DNA of 64,000 nucleotides, taken from contig JAEUPP010000079.1 in NCBI GenBank assembly GCA_016790075.1, forward strand, positions 1 to 64,000, in the 5' to 3' direction. Positions 8,682-18,975 of this stretch are shown piece after piece. The notes under the pieces were generated by a model, which was given only the letters and a program-made list of their open reading frames with translations, did no database searches and was not told the DNA's origin. The translations under genes and the position numbers were made by a program. The stretch comes from Rhodanobacteraceae bacterium. GTDB lineage: Bacteria; Pseudomonadota; Gammaproteobacteria; Xanthomonadales; Rhodanobacteraceae. Within the stretch, counting starts at the first letter, position 1; each line of letters begins with the position of its first letter.

Positions 8682-9731
8682 TCATATTTCTTCGGAGTGC
8701 TGGAATCGTTTTTCGGAGTCGCAGTGGGCAGTGCGGAACGCAGCCGGCGTGATGCCCTCGATTTTCTTGAACGCGCTATGGAAGGTCGACATCGACTGGA
8801 AACCTGCGGCTTCTGCCACGGCCTCGAGCGACTTCGACGGGGACTCTCGCAACAACACCTTGGCCTCGCCCACGCGCAGCTGAGCGAGGTACTGCTTGAA
8901 CGAAGTCTGGTTGTTGTCGTTCAGCAATTGTGACAGCCGCGTCTGCGGCATGCCGAGCCGGCGAGCGAGGCGCGGCAAGGTCAGCCCCGGATCACGATGC
9001 AATCGCTCGCGCGCCATGAGCTCGGCCAAAGCCTGAAGTTGCAGGCTGGCTTCGGACTCGGGAATCCGTCGGTCCTGATACGGCTCGATCGGAACTTGGC
9101 CGGAACGCAACCGCAGATAGATGAGCACACTCGATGCGAGGACGAAGGTGAAGGTCAGGGCACCGACGATGTAGGAGGTGTAGCCCGAGGTGTAGTAGGC
9201 GATCCAGATAAGCCAGACACCTGTCACCGCCCCCAACAGCAGCGTGCCCGATGGCGACCCTGACAACCGCGTGCGATGACGATACAGCTGCGCCGAGGCA
9301 AGCAGGAGGTAGCCGAGCCACGTATAAGTAATACCCGGCAAGACCACCGTTCGCCAAAAGCCAGGCTGCTCGGCATAGGACGGAAGGAACAGGTTCACGC
9401 CGGCGGCAGCCGTCAGCAGTCCGGCGATGTGCCAGCGATCCCAGCGGTTGAGTCCGGGTGTGTTGGACTGGCTGGACCGGACCAGAAAAAACAGGCACGG
9501 ACCGATCAGGAAACAGGCGGTCAAACCAAACTGAAGAACTGCCCGCGGGATGTCGGGCCAGAAATAAAAAGCCACAGACTTGCCGGTTCGCACACTGACC
9601 ATCAGGATCAGCAACGACAGCCAGCGCTGTGTGGGCTCGCCCCTGGCACGCCACCAGAGAAACGACGCGGCGCCGATGCCGTTGAACGCACCGAGCATGG
9701 CGAAGAAGAACAGAAAGTGTTGACGCAGCAT
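8682..9731 (-). CDS. Membrane-tethered AraC-family transcriptional regulator
   Basis: The 349-residue protein has a hydrophobic N-terminal two-thirds with about seven transmembrane helices. The C-terminal AraC DNA-binding domain spans about residues 245-340, with a first helix-turn-helix (LTLPRLARRLGMPQTRLSQLLND) and a second (SLEAVAEAAGFQSMSTFHSAFKK) followed by the TPAAFR end. This layout is known in regulators that sense at the membrane and bind DNA directly. The ATG at 9731 opens just before the first helix; a TTG at 9806 would add a non-hydrophobic leader and is less likely. The adjacent DJ-1-like gene is the obvious candidate target. Confidence 0.9.
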   Translation of the reverse strand: MLRQHFLFFFAMLGAFNGIGAASFLWWRARGEPTQRWLSLLILMVSVRTGKSVAFYFWPDIPRAVLQFGLTACFLIGPCLFFLVRSSQSNTPGLNRWDRWHIAGLLTAAAGVNLFLPSYAEQPGFWRTVVLPGITYTWLGYLLLASAQLYRHRTRLSGSPSGTLLLGAVTGVWLIWIAYYTSGYTSYIVGALTFTFVLASSVLIYLRLRSGQVPIEPYQDRRIPESEASLQLQALAELMARERLHRDPGLTLPRLARRLGMPQTRLSQLLNDNNQTSFKQYLAQLRVGEAKVLLRESPSKSLEAVAEAAGFQSMSTFHSAFKKIEGITPAAFRTAHCDSEKRFQHSEEI

Positions 9732-10096
9732 GATCAGTGCACTGGAACTATCGGCATTCGTCGAGTTGCTGCCGCACGGCGAGAAGGCGAGGCGTACGTG
9801 CGTCAAACGGACGACAGCCTATGTCCGCGTCATGTCTTTTCGTCGCGGCCTCGCATACCCTGAGCCGGGGCGCGCAATGGTACACCCTTTCCCCATCGCT
9901 TCTTGTGAGCCTTCGACCTGCCACAAGCATCGGGGCTGAGAGGCCGGGGCACCGGGGATGCTCGGTACTACGGCCGTCGCAGGAGCTTCGGTCAGTGACT
10001 TTCCGGTATCGATTTTCATGCCGCGCGCAACGCACAGCTACGATCTTCAAGCCTGTCCATGCCGGTGTCCGGTCGTCCCGGGGCAGGAGCGTGCCG
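9732..10096. other. Intergenic region, 365 bp, no gene recognised
   Basis: This gap separates the AraC regulator start from the end of the 2OG oxygenase gene. Open frames across it on either strand are Arg/Ser/Pro-rich, lack a ribosome binding site and resemble no family. It presumably holds the AraC promoter near 9735-9850. Confidence 0.5.
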
Positions 10097-10843
10097 CTAG
10101 CTCTTCCTGTCGAGACCGAAAAGTGTCTCTGCGCGGTTGAACAGGATCCAACTTGTTGCAATGTACTTATTGCCACCTTTTGGCATGTTGCCGCGATGCG
10201 TGTGGGTAAACGCCGTTGGGGCAATCAGCAGAGAGCCGGTCCTGGGCGCGATTTTCCGCTGCTGGTAGTAGAACTCGGTCTCGCCCTCAGCGAAGCCGTC
10301 GTTGAGGTAGATAGTCCAGAGCACAACCCGGTGCAGGGTTTCAGCGTTGTCGGAAACCTTCGGGTAAAGCTCGCAGTGCCAGTAGGGATAACCGCCTTCG
10401 TCGGCAATGTATTTCTGGATATTGATCGTGCCGGGGCGGAACACTTTCATCACGATCGCGGTCAGCATGTGGTCGTCGAGTTCCGCCACGGCCTGGGCAT
10501 CCAGAGCCTTGTGCTGGCCCGTCCTGGGGTCGGGAATCTTGAGCAGCAGCGGCGCGAGAGCGGCGTGTGCGAACTGGCGCAGATAAGCCTTGAAGCCCGT
10601 CATCACGGTCTGGTTGAAGCGTCCTACGACGTCGTTCCACTCCGGGTGGTCGCTGATGCAAATGTCCCAGCTATTTTTCAGCGAGATGTCCACGCCGCTC
10701 CCGGTCTGACCACGCACGGCTTTACCGCTTTGCTCAAAACGGCGTATCAGCGCGGCGCAGGTTTCGGCATCAAGTGCGTGGTCGTAGACCTCGATGAAAT
10801 CGGGCTGCATGGCGGGCCGCTGTCGCAGAAATGGATCGGCCAT
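10097..10843 (-). CDS. 2OG-Fe(II) oxygenase-like protein
   Basis: The product (248 residues from the ATG at 10843) resembles the prolyl 4-hydroxylase-type 2-oxoglutarate/Fe(II) oxygenases. It has a WHCELYPK segment, a LWTIYLNDGF strand, GETEFYYQQRKIAPRTGSLL, and a distal FTHTHRG histidine motif with a following basic/aromatic region. In place of the usual HxD the first metal motif reads HCE, so iron coordination would use Glu or needs checking. No Shine-Dalgarno clearly decides between ATGs at 10843 and 10810; the latter begins nearer the usual domain edge. It is probably cytoplasmic; the substrate is unknown. Confidence 0.75.
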   Translation of the reverse strand: MADPFLRQRPAMQPDFIEVYDHALDAETCAALIRRFEQSGKAVRGQTGSGVDISLKNSWDICISDHPEWNDVVGRFNQTVMTGFKAYLRQFAHAALAPLLLKIPDPRTGQHKALDAQAVAELDDHMLTAIVMKVFRPGTINIQKYIADEGGYPYWHCELYPKVSDNAETLHRVVLWTIYLNDGFAEGETEFYYQQRKIAPRTGSLLIAPTAFTHTHRGNMPKGGNKYIATSWILFNRAETLFGLDRKS

Positions 10844-10899
10844 GATCGGCGCGGCCCGCGAGGTGTGCAAGAGCTGGCTCGCTCTGCCGGTTTTCCGGC

Positions 10900-12003
10900 T
10901 TATTGCGAGTCGAGGAAATACAGCATCACGCCGGCTACGATGAGTGCGGTCAGCACGGCGAACAGGATCTTGACCCAGCTATACGGGTGCTTGCCGGCGA
11001 TCTTGCCGGTATAGCCGTTCGCCACGATCTGGAAGCGGCGCGACCCGTAGGTATAGCTCACTATCCAGACCGGCACGAGCACATGCTTGAAGGTGCGCCC
11101 TCGATAGCGCGCATCGACCTCAAGATTGCGCTGCGTGTCGCCGGGTACCTGGGCGCTGCACAACGCGCGTACCTGTTGCTGCAGGTCGGCGAGGTTGAGC
11201 TCGGAAGCCTTGCGCAGGTCGATCTGATAGCGCTCCACGGTCCAGCCGCGAACGAATTCCGGCGAGTAGGGCTGAAGGTCAGTCGTGGTGGGGAACGGCT
11301 CTATCCCGGCCAGCAACTCCGGCTGTACGCCGACCGTGCCGGGTACGAGGGTATCGTCAAAGAAGTGGGCGAGCTGGCCCGAAGCCGGCTCCCAGCGTAC
11401 GTGTCGCACCTGCCGCGTTCGCGTATTGCCCTGGGCGTCCCGATAGGTTTCGGACACGTAGTAGTAATAACCGGCCTCGGCGGTCCAGCGCGCATCGGCC
11501 TGCGCGTCGAAGGTCCAGTACGGCGAGTAGACGCCGTGCAAGGTATCGGTCAAGGCCGCTCGCTTGAGTTTGTCCGGCGCGAACCAGCGCGTGCCATACC
11601 AGCGCCGTATCAGGTCGCGTACCTGGCTTTCGCTGATCTTGAACGGCAACAGGCTCTGCGGCGTGATCGCGTCCTTTTGTGCTTCGTGCGCGATGATCGA
11701 TGGGGAACCGCAAAAATCACAGCGCTGTGCCACGCGACCATCGACGAAGACCGATATCGCGTGACAGCTCTGGCACTGCACCTCCCGCCGCTTTTCGCCC
11801 CAGTCGCGGCTGATCGCCGGATTGCGCAGCGCGGTTTCAAGATCGTGTTCTATTACCGCGGTACCGGGATCGGCGGGCTGCGCCGGTGACCATGCGGCGG
11901 CGGTGCCGCAGTAGGGGCAGACCAGGGCTTGCCGGGCCGCGTTCCATTGCAGATCGCCGCCGCATTCCGGGCAGGGATGTTTGGCGACCGTGGCGTTGTT
12001 CAT
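10900..12003 (-). CDS. Zinc-ribbon membrane protein (YdjG-type partner of SPFH protein)
   Basis: The 367-residue protein starts with two zinc ribbons: CPECGG/CPYCG (Cys11, 14, 29, 32) and CQSC/CDFCG (Cys77, 80, 95, 98). A middle region has alternating aromatic strands, and a single C-terminal transmembrane helix lies near residues 343-363 (WVKILFAVLTALIVAGVMLYF). The arrangement is like the TFIIB-type zinc-ribbon proteins that accompany YdjI-type SPFH proteins in Bacillus. Here too the gene sits 50 bp downstream of an SPFH gene on the same strand, which supports a shared membrane function. The reaction or partner is not known from sequence. Confidence 0.82.
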   Translation of the reverse strand: MNNATVAKHPCPECGGDLQWNAARQALVCPYCGTAAAWSPAQPADPGTAVIEHDLETALRNPAISRDWGEKRREVQCQSCHAISVFVDGRVAQRCDFCGSPSIIAHEAQKDAITPQSLLPFKISESQVRDLIRRWYGTRWFAPDKLKRAALTDTLHGVYSPYWTFDAQADARWTAEAGYYYYVSETYRDAQGNTRTRQVRHVRWEPASGQLAHFFDDTLVPGTVGVQPELLAGIEPFPTTTDLQPYSPEFVRGWTVERYQIDLRKASELNLADLQQQVRALCSAQVPGDTQRNLEVDARYRGRTFKHVLVPVWIVSYTYGSRRFQIVANGYTGKIAGKHPYSWVKILFAVLTALIVAGVMLYFLDSQ

Positions 12004-12053
12004 ACGCTGCGGGAGTCGAGGATAATGAAGGGGCGTTCTGACAGGGCCGATGC

Positions 12054-13100
<1,047 letters not shown>

Positions 13101-13167
13101 GGCCCGCTCCTGGTGGCTGGAGGTCCGATTCTAGCCGGCAATCACTGCCGCATTGTGCGGGCTGCGG

Positions 13168-14193
13168 CTAATGCGCTGCGTCATGGTCGAGGTGATAGCG
13201 TGTCGCGGTATCGACCTCGTTGCGCGAACCGAGGAACACCGGTACGCGTTGGTGCAGTGTGGTGGGCTGGACGTCGAGCAGGCGCGCGCGTCCCGTGGTT
13301 GCCCGGCCTCCGGCCTGTTCGACGATAAAGGCCATAGGGTTGGCTTCGTACATCAGGCGCAGCTTGCCCGGCTTGGCCGCGTCCTTGCGGTCCCAGGGGT
13401 AGATGAAGATGCCGCCACGGGTAAGAATCCGGTGCACATCGGCGACCATGGAGGCGACCCAGCGCATATTGAAATCCTTGCCGCGGGGGCCTTCCTTGCC
13501 GGTCAGCAGGTCGGCGATGTAGCGCTGCATGGGTTCCTCCCAGTGGCGCTGGTTCGACATGTTGATCGCGAATTCCTTGGTATCAGCGGGAATTTGCACG
13601 TTGCGCCGCGTCAACACGAAGCTGCCCAGTTCGCGATCCAGCGTAAACACGTGCGTGCCGTGCCCCAGTGTCAGCACCAGCAGTGTGCTGGGGCCGTATA
13701 CCGTGTAGCCGGCGGCGACCTGGGTAGCGCCCGGCTGGCAATAGTGCTCGACCTTGGGCTCGGTGACGCCGTCGGGACAGCGCAGCACGGAGAAGATGGT
13801 GCCGACGGAAATATTCACGTCGATGTTCGACGAGCCGTCTAGCGGATCGAACAGCAACAGGAAGTTGCCCTTGGGGTAGACATCCGGAATCGGGTGTGGG
13901 TCGTCCATTTCCTCGGAGGCGCAGCCGGCCAGATGACCACCCCAGGCATTGGCCTCGAGCAGAATTTCGTTCGACAGCACGTCGAGCTTCTGCTGTGCCT
14001 CGCCCTGTACGTTCCCGCTGCCGGCTTCACCCAGCAGGCCACCGAGATCGCCCTTGCCGACAGCAATAGAAATGGACTTGCAGGCGCGTGCAACCACTTC
14101 GATCAGCAGGCGCAGGTCGGCGTTGATGTGCTGGTGCGCGCGCTGTTCCTCGATAAGAAAGCGGGTCAGGGAGATGGGGCGATTCGGGGACAT
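13168..14193 (-). CDS. fbp: Fructose-1,6-bisphosphatase class I
   Basis: The 341-residue enzyme hydrolyses fructose 1,6-bisphosphate to fructose 6-phosphate in gluconeogenesis. Recognisable elements are the N-terminal [10 protein letters not shown], the metal-binding ASEEMD, the [21 protein letters not shown] signature, the substrate region [42 protein letters not shown], and the C-terminal [19 protein letters not shown]. All metal ligands of the class I enzyme are present. The ATG at 14193 matches the family's N-terminus; in-frame sequence up to 14283 has no family resemblance. It is cytoplasmic and monocistronic by spacing. Confidence 0.97.
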   Translation of the reverse strand: MSPNRPISLTRFLIEEQRAHQHINADLRLLIEVVARACKSISIAVGKGDLGGLLGEAGSGNVQGEAQQKLDVLSNEILLEANAWGGHLAGCASEEMDDPHPIPDVYPKGNFLLLFDPLDGSSNIDVNISVGTIFSVLRCPDGVTEPKVEHYCQPGATQVAAGYTVYGPSTLLVLTLGHGTHVFTLDRELGSFVLTRRNVQIPADTKEFAINMSNQRHWEEPMQRYIADLLTGKEGPRGKDFNMRWVASMVADVHRILTRGGIFIYPWDRKDAAKPGKLRLMYEANPMAFIVEQAGGRATTGRARLLDVQPTTLHQRVPVFLGSRNEVDTATRYHLDHDAAH

Positions 14194-14327
14194 GTTGGCG
14201 GACCAGCAGGAAAACGCCGATTGTCGCGGCTGGCGCGGCGCGGCGTCCATGCCGGCGCGTGCTGAATCGGCAGGATCACCCATCGATGGTATGGTCGGCG
14301 GCTAAGCCTCAACGACGAGATCGCCTC

Positions 14328-15164
14328 ATGCACCGCGCAAGATTCGCCTCCGCCCTGCTATCCGCAACTGCTGTGATCGCTCTTGCGGGTTGTACCACCG
14401 CCCCGCCGCGCGAGAACGCCACTGCAGCAGCTGCGGAGCCGCCACCGTATACGATAGAGCGGATCAAGCGCGACCTGACTCTTCCGGAGGCAGTCAAACA
14501 CGTTCGCATCCACAACCCGCATGGCAGCGTCGCCATCAAACCGATCGATAGCCGTACGCTTGGTGTATACGAAGTGGTGCAGTTTATCGGCACAACACCG
14601 GAGAAGCCGGACATCCAACTGCGCGTTGACGGCGACACGGCCGTTATCGACGTGAGCTATGCATCGGACCAGCGCCACGGCGCCGACAAACTCGTTAACG
14701 GCTATCGCAAAGGGCGCGTCGATCTCGGCGTGTTTCTGCCGGCAGCCCCGGATCTCCGGGTGACGACAACGTACGGCGATCTGCAGATCCGCCGGGTGGA
14801 GAACGAAGTTTATGCACGTACCCGCGACGGCCGGCTGACTATCGCCGGTGGCGGCTCGATCGATGCGGCGACTGATAGCGGTGAACTCAGCGTTTTTCCG
14901 ACTGAAGCAAAGTGGCTAAAACCCATGAAGTTGCACAGTCGCAGCGGCAACATTCGTGTGGAAGTGCCGCTTTACGGTGAAATCGCCCTGGATATTGAAA
15001 CCAGCGGAAAAATTGCCGGCGACGTGCCGCTGGAGCTCAGCGATGCGAGCAATGGCCGGCACCGCGGCCAGCTACGCCGCGGCGGCGCTAGCCAGCACAT
15101 GGATGTCAGCAGCGAAACCGGTGATGTGTTTCTGATACCCATCAAAGTCCCGCCCCGCCGCTGA
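14328..15164 (+). CDS. DUF4097-like lipoprotein
   Basis: The 278-residue protein has a lipoprotein signal with lipobox LAGC (Cys22). The mature part is a right-handed beta-structure with short repeats such as VRIHNPHGSVAIKP, LRVTTTYGDLQIRRV, GELSVFP, SGNIRVEV and SGKIAGDVPLEL, ending in SSETGDVFLIP. This rhythm is typical of DUF4097-type putative adhesin/envelope proteins. The ATG at 14328 places the signal correctly. It lies divergently from fbp. The role is unknown; outer-membrane or periplasmic location is expected from the lipobox. Confidence 0.8.
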   Translation: MHRARFASALLSATAVIALAGCTTAPPRENATAAAAEPPPYTIERIKRDLTLPEAVKHVRIHNPHGSVAIKPIDSRTLGVYEVVQFIGTTPEKPDIQLRVDGDTAVIDVSYASDQRHGADKLVNGYRKGRVDLGVFLPAAPDLRVTTTYGDLQIRRVENEVYARTRDGRLTIAGGGSIDAATDSGELSVFPTEAKWLKPMKLHSRSGNIRVEVPLYGEIALDIETSGKIAGDVPLELSDASNGRHRGQLRRGGASQHMDVSSETGDVFLIPIKVPPRR

Positions 15165-15227
15165 CTGGCCCGGCGTATTACACGTTAAGGCGGACATAAC
15201 ATCCGCCCATGGTCCCTGTAGCCACTG

Positions 15228-15255
15228 TTGAAAAGACCTAGGTCTGTGGTATTTA
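15228..15255 (+). promoter_or_regulatory. Candidate sigma-70 promoter with palindromic operator in its spacer
   Basis: TTGAAA (15228-15233) and TATTTA (15250-15255) are separated by 16 bp. The spacer contains the perfect 12-bp palindrome AGACCTAGGTCT (15234-15245). This would give a leader of about 120 nt to the secreted-protein gene at 15380. The -10 match is weak; the palindrome suggests binding of a dimeric regulator. Confidence 0.35.
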
Positions 15256-15379
15256 CCCGAATTGGTCGCACGGTCCGCCACATGCTTGGCTATCCGTGCA
15301 GATCGCGTCGGGGGAAGTCAGCCACGGGGCCTGCCGCTTTTGCGGACGGTCTTTTTTTTCGAGTGCGGGGAGGTTTCTA

Positions 15380-18304
15380 GTGAAATTGCTACGTAAAAGT
15401 CTTTGCTGCGCGCTAGCGCTGGCACTGTCTGGTGCTGCTCTTGCGCAAAAACCGGACTATCAGCCGGAAGTCGGCGTGGATGCGCAGGGCGTGCGCTTCG
15501 TTCGCGGGGCTGAAGCCCTGGGTGTTTCCTATCCCGACATTGTCCGGATTCGCATGGCGGACCTGCCACCGGTGCGTGACTGGCGCCCGGGTGATTCGCT
15601 GGTCGAAATCCCGCGTCAGCACTGGGAATACAAACCGAATCAGGCGCCGACGCCGGTTAACGCCGTTGACCTGAACGACCCGCTGGTACCGCTGCAATTC
15701 AACGAGCCAAATCGCGGTGTTGGCAGCTTCACCACGCCTATCATCAATGTTGCCGGCAGTACCTCGCAGGCTTCGCCGCCCGACCCGACTGGCGACGTGG
15801 GCACCACGCATTTTGTGCAGTCCGTCAACGGCAGCGGCGGCAGCGAAGTACGCATCTACCGCAAGGCCGATGGTAGCTTCGTGCGCAGCTTCTCGATGGT
15901 ATCGCTGGGCGGCACTGGTGCCTGCGCCTCGGGACTCGGCGATCCGATCATCCTGTTCGACGAACTGGCCAGCCGCTGGGTGCTGACCGAGTTCTCGACC
16001 CAGGCCGGCCGCTCGCTTTGCGTTTACGTCAGCGACACTGACAATCTCGAAGCTCCGGTCGTGACCTGGTACAAGTACACCTTCACCATGCCGGCCTTCC
16101 CCGACTATCCCAAGTACGGCGTCTGGGGCGATGCCTACTATGTCGGCGCGAATGAAGGCGGTACGGCTGGCGCCCGCCCGCTCTATGCCATGGAACGCGC
16201 CAAGATGCTCGCCGGTCAGCCGGCCACGTTCCAGCGTGTCACGATTCCGAACCTGGCCGGTTTCGGTTTCCAGATGACGACACCCGCCGATCATGACGGT
16301 GTCGATGCTCCGCCCGCAGGCGCCCGCGGCATCTTCCTGCGCCACCGCGACGACGAATCGCACAACGCCGGTTCCAACAACCCGACGCAGGACTTCCTGG
16401 AGCTGTATCAGCTGGCCGTCGATTTCACGACACCGGCCAACACGGTGCTGACGGGACCGGTGCAGATTCCGATTGCGGAATTCAGCTCCAACCTGAACGG
16501 CCTGACGGCATTCAACGCATTCCCACAGCCCAGTGGCCAGAAACTCGATCCGCTGCGCGAGCCGATCATGAATCGCCTCGCCTACCGCAACTTCGGTGGC
16601 TACGAGTCGCTCATCGGCAACCTGGTTACCGACATCGATGGCAACGACACCGGCGGTATCCGCTGGTTCGAGCTGCGCCGTGTCGGCGGCATCGCAAACG
16701 CCTGGACGCTGTACCAGGAAGGTACCTGGGCCGGTAGCGCCTCGCCGCAGGACGGCATTGATCGCTGGATGGCCGGTATTGGTATGGATTCGTCCGGCAA
16801 CATCGCAATGGCCTACTCCATGGTGCGACAGTCGCCAGCGCTGCAACCGGCAATCGGCTACGTCGGCCGCTTGGCAGGTGATCCGCTGGGTACGATGACG
16901 ACCCCGGAAACGACGCTGGTCGCTGGTACCGCCAGCCACCCGAACGAACGTTGGGGCGACTACGCGCAGCTGGGTGTAGACCCGGTCGACGGCTGTACTT
17001 TCTGGTTCACGGGCGAATACATGCCCAGCGCCAGCAAGGGCACGCGCATAGGTTCGTTCCGGTTCAGCGCCTGCGGCAGCCCGACGTTTACGATCAACGG
17101 TACCAACCTGTCCCAGGAAGTCTGTACCGCCTCGGGTAGCGCAGCGCTGACTCCGGTGTCGGTCAACGTGGGCTCAGTCAATGGCTTCACCACGCCCGTC
17201 AACCTCGCGTTTGCAAACGCGCTGCCTACTGGTTTTACCGGCGGATTCACACCGACGAGCGTGACGCCACCTGGTACCAGTAGCATGGCGATGAGCGTCG
17301 CCAATACGGCTGCTGCCGGTCTGCAGACGATCGGCCTCAGCGGTACCAGTGGCGCAACCACAAAGACGGCCAATCTCAACGTATCGGTTGCGACTGCCGT
17401 ACCGGTCGTTCCCGTGCTGACCGCCCCTGCCAACAATGCCACCGCCGTCGCTTTTTCGCCGACGCTGAGCTGGAATGCGTCGGCACAGGCCAAGGATTAC
17501 GTGGTTGAAGTCGCGACGGATGCCGGCTTCGCGAATATCGTGTTTACTCAGACTGTCAGCGGTGGCGGCACCAACGTTACCGTCACCCCGGCGCTGACCT
17601 CGAACACGAATTACTTCTGGCGCGTGCGCAGCGGCAATATCTGCGGCACCAGTGCGAACTCGGCTGTGTTCACGTTCAGGACGCAACCGGCATTGGGTGA
17701 CTGCGGCGAGTCGCAGACGGCCAATGCGGTGTTCTCGCATGACGTCGAAGGCGATACCACGGCTTGGACCACCACCGGCAGCACGGGTGCTTCGACCTGG
17801 GCCGTCAGCACGGCACGTCCGTTTGCTGGTACCAAGTCCTGGCTTGCAACGGATATCACCACGACGTCCGACCAGCGCCTGATCTCGCCGGCGATTGCCT
17901 TGCCGACGGGTGAGAGCCCGCTGAGCCTGAGCTTCCAGAACGATGTGAACATGGAAGAACGCACGGCTGGCGGCTGCTGGGATGGCGGTCTGCTGGAAAT
18001 CTCGACCAATGCGGGCTCGACCTGGACCCAGATCACGAGTGCGCAGATGAATACACCGTACACCGGTTCACTTAATGACGGTCCGGGCAATGGCCTGCAA
18101 GCCTGGTGCGGCACTATCCCGTACCGCAAGACCATCGTCGATCTGACCAGCTTTGCCGGTCAGACCGTGCAGTTCCGCTTCCGTGCCTCGACCGACGGTT
18201 CGGTCGGTGACGCGCCGCTGGGCTGGTTCGTCGACGACGTGAAGGTGCAGAGCTGCCGTGCGGCTCAGGTCGATCTGATCTTCAGCAACGGCTTTGAACC
18301 CTGA
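15380..18304 (+). CDS. Large secreted protein with fibronectin-like repeat region and GFE-type C-terminus
   Basis: The 974-residue product begins with a signal peptide (VKLLRKSLCCALALALSGAALAQ) at a GTG preceded by GGGGAGG. Residues about 25-600 are a globular secreted domain of unknown family with DPTGDVGTTHFVQSVN, followed by an Ig/fibronectin-like part (APANNATAVAFSPTLSWNAS ... NTNYFWRVRSGN). A galactose-binding-like domain with a choice-of-anchor pattern (STWAVSTARPFAGTKSW, WFVDDVKVQ) comes next. It ends in DLIFSNGFEP. C-terminal F-x-N/D-G-F-E tails recur in secreted proteins of Xanthomonadales, to my recollection, and may be a sorting or anchoring tag. A Rho-independent terminator follows the stop. 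Function unknown. Confidence 0.8.
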   Translation: MKLLRKSLCCALALALSGAALAQKPDYQPEVGVDAQGVRFVRGAEALGVSYPDIVRIRMADLPPVRDWRPGDSLVEIPRQHWEYKPNQAPTPVNAVDLNDPLVPLQFNEPNRGVGSFTTPIINVAGSTSQASPPDPTGDVGTTHFVQSVNGSGGSEVRIYRKADGSFVRSFSMVSLGGTGACASGLGDPIILFDELASRWVLTEFSTQAGRSLCVYVSDTDNLEAPVVTWYKYTFTMPAFPDYPKYGVWGDAYYVGANEGGTAGARPLYAMERAKMLAGQPATFQRVTIPNLAGFGFQMTTPADHDGVDAPPAGARGIFLRHRDDESHNAGSNNPTQDFLELYQLAVDFTTPANTVLTGPVQIPIAEFSSNLNGLTAFNAFPQPSGQKLDPLREPIMNRLAYRNFGGYESLIGNLVTDIDGNDTGGIRWFELRRVGGIANAWTLYQEGTWAGSASPQDGIDRWMAGIGMDSSGNIAMAYSMVRQSPALQPAIGYVGRLAGDPLGTMTTPETTLVAGTASHPNERWGDYAQLGVDPVDGCTFWFTGEYMPSASKGTRIGSFRFSACGSPTFTINGTNLSQEVCTASGSAALTPVSVNVGSVNGFTTPVNLAFANALPTGFTGGFTPTSVTPPGTSSMAMSVANTAAAGLQTIGLSGTSGATTKTANLNVSVATAVPVVPVLTAPANNATAVAFSPTLSWNASAQAKDYVVEVATDAGFANIVFTQTVSGGGTNVTVTPALTSNTNYFWRVRSGNICGTSANSAVFTFRTQPALGDCGESQTANAVFSHDVEGDTTAWTTTGSTGASTWAVSTARPFAGTKSWLATDITTTSDQRLISPAIALPTGESPLSLSFQNDVNMEERTAGGCWDGGLLEISTNAGSTWTQITSAQMNTPYTGSLNDGPGNGLQAWCGTIPYRKTIVDLTSFAGQTVQFRFRASTDGSVGDAPLGWFVDDVKVQSCRAAQVDLIFSNGFEP

Positions 18305-18332
18305 TCGAAACGCTGTGACGAGGTAAAGAAAG

Positions 18333-18354
18333 GGCCGCCGCAAGGCGGCCTTTT
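18333..18354 (+). terminator. Rho-independent terminator
   Basis: A 7-bp perfect GC stem (ggccgcc/ggcggcc) with a GCAA tetraloop is followed by TTTT, 28 bp after the stop codon of the large secreted-protein gene. Confidence 0.8.
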
Positions 18355-18484
18355 CATTAGCTCAGTCGTCGTCGCAGGGCGACAGCTTCAAAACTCCATC
18401 AGGCCGCTACGGAAAAGGCTGCTGCCACTACGCTGGCAGCAGGGGGCTGGCACGCTAGGCCCGTGCAATCGGCACGTTACTCCA

Positions 18485-18868
18485 GTGACCACCATGCTTG
18501 GCCCGACCGTACCCGCCTGGTTTGAAATCCCTACCTCTGACATGAATCGCGCGCAGGCCTTCTACGAGCGCATCCTTGACGTTGCCCTCAAACGTGAGCC
18601 CATGGGCGAGACCGAGCTTGCCGTATTTCCGTACGGTGGCCGACCCCATGTCAGTGGCGCACTGATCCATCATGCTGAACTCAGCCCTGCGATTCAGGGC
18701 AGCGTCGTCTATCTGAGTGTCGACGATCTGCAGCCTGTGCTGCAGCGCGTACAGGAGCACGGCGGCGACATGCTGGTCCCGCGCACGGCCCTTCCCGACG
18801 ACATGGGTTACTACGCGCAGTTCCGCGATAGCGAAGGCAATCGCGTCGGCCTCTGGTCAGCCGTCTGA
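18485..18868 (+). CDS. VOC-family (glyoxalase-like) protein
   Basis: The 127-residue protein shows the single-chain paired beta-alpha-beta-beta-beta layout of the VOC superfamily: WFEIPTSDMNRAQAFYERILDV at the start, a middle SVVYLSVDDLQPVLQRVQEHGG, and the C-terminal YYAQFRDSEGNRVGLWS. The start is a GTG at 18485, with an ATG at 18494 as alternative. It lies 107 bp upstream of a YafY-type regulator on the same strand, a common VOC/YafY arrangement. Substrate is unknown. Confidence 0.85.
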   Translation: MTTMLGPTVPAWFEIPTSDMNRAQAFYERILDVALKREPMGETELAVFPYGGRPHVSGALIHHAELSPAIQGSVVYLSVDDLQPVLQRVQEHGGDMLVPRTALPDDMGYYAQFRDSEGNRVGLWSAV

Positions 18869-18975
18869 GAAACCCTGGCCTTGAGCTGCTGGCATGATGT
18901 CGCTGGCGCTGGGCGACGGCCGCGACGGCCGTCGCTCGCCTGGTGCGAAGCGTGCATCGGCGGCATGCTCTCGCC

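Noticed and set aside
15413-16939. A 508-codon open frame on the minus strand
   Set aside because: It overlaps the large secreted-protein gene in antisense and shows no family likeness or ribosome binding site.
18419-18442. 9-bp inverted repeat between the terminator and the VOC gene
   Set aside because: It lacks a T tract and lies upstream of a gene without a clear regulatory relation; it may be chance in GC-rich DNA.
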